Shown here: one piece after another, positions 60,877-64,000 of the stretch
Numbering within the stretch: the stretch's first letter is position 1
Layout of the letters: every line of letters starts with the position of its first letter
The notes under the pieces: generated by a model
Told to the model about the DNA's origin: nothing
Seen by the model: only the letters and a program-made list of their open reading frames with translations
Databases searched by the model: none
Translations under genes and position numbers: made by a program
NCBI GenBank assembly: GCA_932521035.1
Contig: OW051497.1
Coordinates: 6,572,001-6,636,000 of the forward strand
Direction: 5' to 3'
DNA: 64,000 bases
Source of the DNA: Oscheius dolichura
Taxonomy: Eukaryota > Nematoda > Chromadorea > Rhabditida > Rhabditidae

Positions 60877-62580
60877 CTGAAAGTGAGGTGTTGACAGGAG
60901 TACTGGCTGAGAGAGACTATGAGAAATACAGACAAGGGCGCGGCAAGAGGTCAAGAAATGAAGGGAACAGCCGGTTCGCCGACTACAACTACCGTTTTGA
61001 TAGGGCCGTGGACATTTTTGAAAGCGATATCAGCGCGATCCATCAACCTGAAAACCCATATAAGAACACCCATACGCCTTCGTTTTTCGGCTAAGAATTC
61101 CTTGGTCTCGGCGCAGTCAAAGTTGTTCACTTTTGTGCTGTGTGATACTACTTGGGTGGTCGAGAAAAATGTTGTAATCGCAGGACGGTCGAGAATATAG
61201 CAAAAAGTGTCTTCCGTTGTAATGGCGGCACTTTTTCGGACATGATGGATTCAATGAATCCGGAGAGTGCAACGAAATTCGCCTACAGGGGAAACAAAAA
61301 CGATCGGTGTTGTTCTAGAACGAAGAAAATGACATAAGAGAGACGGAAAAAATGTGTAGTAAAAGTCTGTTTGTTCCCTTATTGAATCGATGATAAACAA
61401 CTGGAATGTAAAGAGTTTTCATAAGCGGAGACGAAGTTGTTTGGCAGAGACAACGTGGCTGGAACGAGGAGGAATTGTTAAAGCAGGCCGGCTATTTTGA
61501 AGTGACTAAGAAGATATGGAAAACGGAACTACTCCCAGTCACCCAGTCCCGTGGTCAGTCGCGTCAAAATCCTGTATATCCTTCAGAGAAGGGCCAGTCT
61601 CGGTTTTGCAACATTTGATCACGTCAGAACGAGACGCAATGTCGAATCAATCGTAAGGGGATGAACCAATCGGGAGACAAAGGAAACAAGTAGCAATTTC
61701 GCTTCTAGCCTCTCCCCCGCTTCTTCTCGACCGTTAAAGGGCAATGGCAACGACTGCGGAGATTGATAGATTAAACTGAAAGTTTTCCGGTAATGAAAAG
61801 AATGCGTATTGTGGGAGAAAGCTGGACCTTGTCGCGCTGTGCGGGATACGGGAAAGACAGTACTAGAACAGGGCGCCATCTCGAAGTTTCCCTTTCGGGG
61901 TGACCAAATAGCAGAGCTGAGAAGAATACGTGGAGTCAAAAAAAACTAGCTCAGTCTGGAGCAGATAAAATCTAAGAACAGGATGTCAAGAATAAAGTTC
62001 TAATTAGGAGAGTCTCCCCGAGAAAGTGAAAATGAATTTGTTAAGAAGAGACAGAGAGAAAACAGGTAGGAGGAGAACAACATGTGCAAAGAATGGAAAA
62101 AGCAATTTTCTGTATTATTATTTTTGTTTGGATGTATGGTATGGAACAGTGCCGTGTGACAGCCTCTTTGGCATTGGCAGCGAGTAATTGGCGAACTGAT
62201 TTGTGACGCAGCTACTCTGCCCATTAAAATTGTTGTAGCCCAGTCTTATTCTTTGTGTTTTGCAAAATAAGAAACAGCTGATATTCTAAGACAGGGGATA
62301 GCAGATTAAAGCAAAGTGCGATAAAAACTGTAACGAGGTGACGATCGTAAAGTAATTGGCGGTCAGGAGGTCAGCCGTGGTTATTCCGGCCTAAGTCCAT
62401 TCCGTTTGTGCTACCGGCTGCTGAGAGACAGCGCCACGGACTAATCAGGTTCAAGGACGACCTTATCGGCTGCGAAGAGGGACGGCTAGCGTAGAAGAGC
62501 CGCATCGGGTGCGCGATCAGTACTGGGATAATACCGACAGCCGTTTCTCAAGGAAGTGTTATAATCTCAGTTGGAGCCCT
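60877..62580. other. intergenic, no supported exon
   Basis: About 1.7 kb upstream of MPI. Frames at 60888-61094, 60919-61200 and 61619-61939 overlap in several registers and have no domain support. Confidence 0.45.
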
Positions 62581-63179
62581 TTAGAAAGTAGCAAGTTTGT
62601 GGAGAGAACGATGCCCGTTGTCTGGAACTTGATCATGAATAAGGACCAACTCGCGACATCCCTTGTTTTCAGATATACATTCATACAGTACAGTTTCTCC
62701 AGTTCCAGTAGAGTGCATCAAATAAAGTTGAAACGGAACTACTATGAACACTTCCATCTCCGTTTCAGATGTAGAGAATTTTAATTCTTTAAAAAGTTCT
62801 ACCCAAACACGTGATCTCTCTAAAATATTCAATTCTCCATTTCGGCTAGGTGTCTTAGTGACATCTTACGGGACAATTTCAAGTCTTTGCCCCTAAAAGA
62901 TATTTTAGAAATAACAGCGTTATTAACTAGTGTTTCGTCAACGGAATGTGTTAAAACTGATAGAGATGATGTACCTGGACAACAACCGCCATGTTTATGT
63001 GAACCTCCGGCATTATGGAACGCCCTTGTTTGCTCTATCTTTTATTGGAACAGGGACACCAAATTACCTTCGTTATTTCCATTAATAGCCAAATTCAGTT
63101 CTTCTCTATCCCCTAAAGCGAAGGTAGACTTGCTGAAGAGAGACAACAGTTCGCTGTTCAGCTCATCGGCCACCCACAT
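62581..63179 (-). CDS. unrecognised small protein, about 145 residues
   Basis: Three exons that keep one frame. The start at 63177-63179 gives MWVADELNSELLSLFSKSTF; a 33-base intron (GTAATT...GATAG) leads to an exon containing SVDETLVNNAVISKISFRG. A 51-base intron (GTAAGA...ATTTTAG) leads to RSRVWVELFKELKFST and ends SLHKLATF at the stop 62581-62583. Both donors are strong. The opposite strand carries a long open frame over the same bases (62887-63192), but it has no start-to-stop exon chain, so I take this strand as the gene. Mixed alpha/beta composition, no signal peptide or membrane helix. I do not recognise the family. Confidence 0.45.
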
Positions 63180-63671
63180 ACCTCTGAGCTAATATTTTAG
63201 AAGGGCAATGGATTCTCATAATACAATGTGTTAATTCTTTTTAAATTATGCTCAGAGCAGCAATCTAAACCCATTTTATCGAACATTTCGCTTTATTCCA
63301 TTTCTCTGACAGGGTGAGAATATTTAGTGTGTGTTAGCTCTAAGGCAGAAACTTTTGTATGTTTTGGCTTCATTCTATGTCAGTTTTAGATTTTCTAAAT
63401 AATGGAATGTACAAAAACACATTGCAACAGCTACATTATCACCATATAAGCTTTTATTTTTCGCCATGGAGCGCGATTTGCGGACACGCAGCGCATAGCC
63501 CCTTCGCCCGCGTATTTGAAAGATTCAACTTTTCTTTTTCTCCCCATTGTTTCCATTGCTATTCCCTTCCCTCGTTTTATAATGGCGGAGATAAAGCGAA
63601 ATCTGCGCTTTCAATATTGCTATATTTCGCTTCTGTCCTATCGATTTCGCGCACGCTTTTACACTGAACAC

Positions 63672-63680
63672 GCTTTTCAG
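63672..63680 (+). promoter_or_regulatory. splice acceptor abutting a start codon
   Basis: GCTTTTCAG is followed at once by ATGGATCG. As at other genes in this window, the acceptor borders the initiation codon, fitting spliced-leader addition or a 5'UTR intron. Confidence 0.5.
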
Positions 63681-64000
63681 ATGGATCGTCAGAAAATGCC
63701 ACCTCCAATAGGAACACCACGGGATAAAAAGAGTGCTTCTGCAATGCAAGCCAGCAGTTCGACTACTTTGAATCCCGAAAATCGAGATGCCGTCATCGCT
63801 ATGCTCGACAGCGCCAATGGATCAAACTTTTCTTCGGCTTTACACGATATCGATCTCGAAGACGACGGCATTGACCACTTTGCAGGTTATCCTAATTTCA
63901 ATTTTAATATCTTTTAACATTAACTTCTAGATATATTTGAAGATTATGATGAAGAAGATATTGAACAGCCGCCTATGGGGACGAGAGCAGACAAATCACT
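63681..64000 (+). CDS. unrecognised protein, first exons only (cut by window end)
   Basis: Starts at 63681 directly behind a TTTTCAG acceptor: MDRQKMPPPIGTPRDKKSAS. The first exon ends at about 63884 in an acidic stretch (LEDDGIDHFA). A 46-base intron ending CTTCTAG leads to IFEDYDEEDIEQPPM, and the frame is open to the window edge. Polar, Ser- and Asp/Glu-rich, with no signal peptide: probably a disordered N-terminus of a cytosolic or nuclear protein. No family recognised. Confidence 0.55.

Noticed and set aside
62887-63192. Plus-strand open frame of about 100 codons
   Set aside because: It lies opposite a minus-strand gene model with consistent introns and has no upstream exon in phase or poly(A) signal behind it.

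Overview
This 64 kb window is eukaryotic nuclear DNA and almost certainly nematode. The pointers are a moulting-cycle (MLT-10-type) protein at the left edge, an Str-like seven-helix chemoreceptor, a cell-fusion protein of the EFF-1/AFF-1 type, and very short introns (mostly about 30-45 bases, GT...AG). Base composition is moderate (roughly 45% GC by eye). Acceptors are less uniform than the strict TTTTCAG of Caenorhabditis: TTTTCAG, ATTTTAG, TCTAG and even AAG ends occur. I cannot place the lineage further; a species outside Caenorhabditis is my inference. No mobile element, tRNA, rRNA or CRISPR array was found.

Layout. 1-12.1 kb, all on the minus strand: a secreted MLT-10-like protein (cut by the window edge), a bestrophin anion channel, a carnitine/choline O-acyltransferase ending in a peroxisomal-type tripeptide, and spastin. 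13-18.6 kb: a plus-strand F-box-like protein facing a complete carnitine palmitoyltransferase 1, then a tiny single-pass membrane protein. 18.6-31.7 kb: about 6.9 kb without recognisable genes leads into a TTP/ZFP36-type CCCH RNA-binding protein, whose first intron is 4.2 kb and holds a run of 20 C. 34-43.4 kb: chemoreceptor, EGL-46/INSM1 zinc-finger factor, tail-to-tail overlap with a secreted alpha-carbonic anhydrase, and an unrecognised gene. 43.7-52 kb, minus strand: a type II membrane GH20 hexosaminidase, PAF1, a SYNJ2BP-like PDZ tail-anchored protein and the calcineurin-B-like CHP1. 54-58.5 kb, plus strand: an ANKRD40-like protein with a tail anchor and an EFF-1/AFF-1-like fusogen ectodomain that seems to lack a membrane anchor. 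58.8-64 kb: mannose-6-phosphate isomerase, an unrecognised small minus-strand gene, and the first exons of an unrecognised plus-strand gene.

Most loci are unrelated housekeeping or neuronal/epidermal genes, with no clear pathway cluster. The two carnitine acyltransferases near each other (fatty-acid transfer in mitochondria and probably peroxisomes) are the only obvious metabolic pairing. Many start codons lie at or just behind a splice acceptor with no visible donor nearby, which suggests 5'UTR introns or spliced-leader trans-splicing. Gene models were joined by hand from reading frame and splice sites. End coordinates are exact for the codons named, but some internal exon borders and first exons are provisional.
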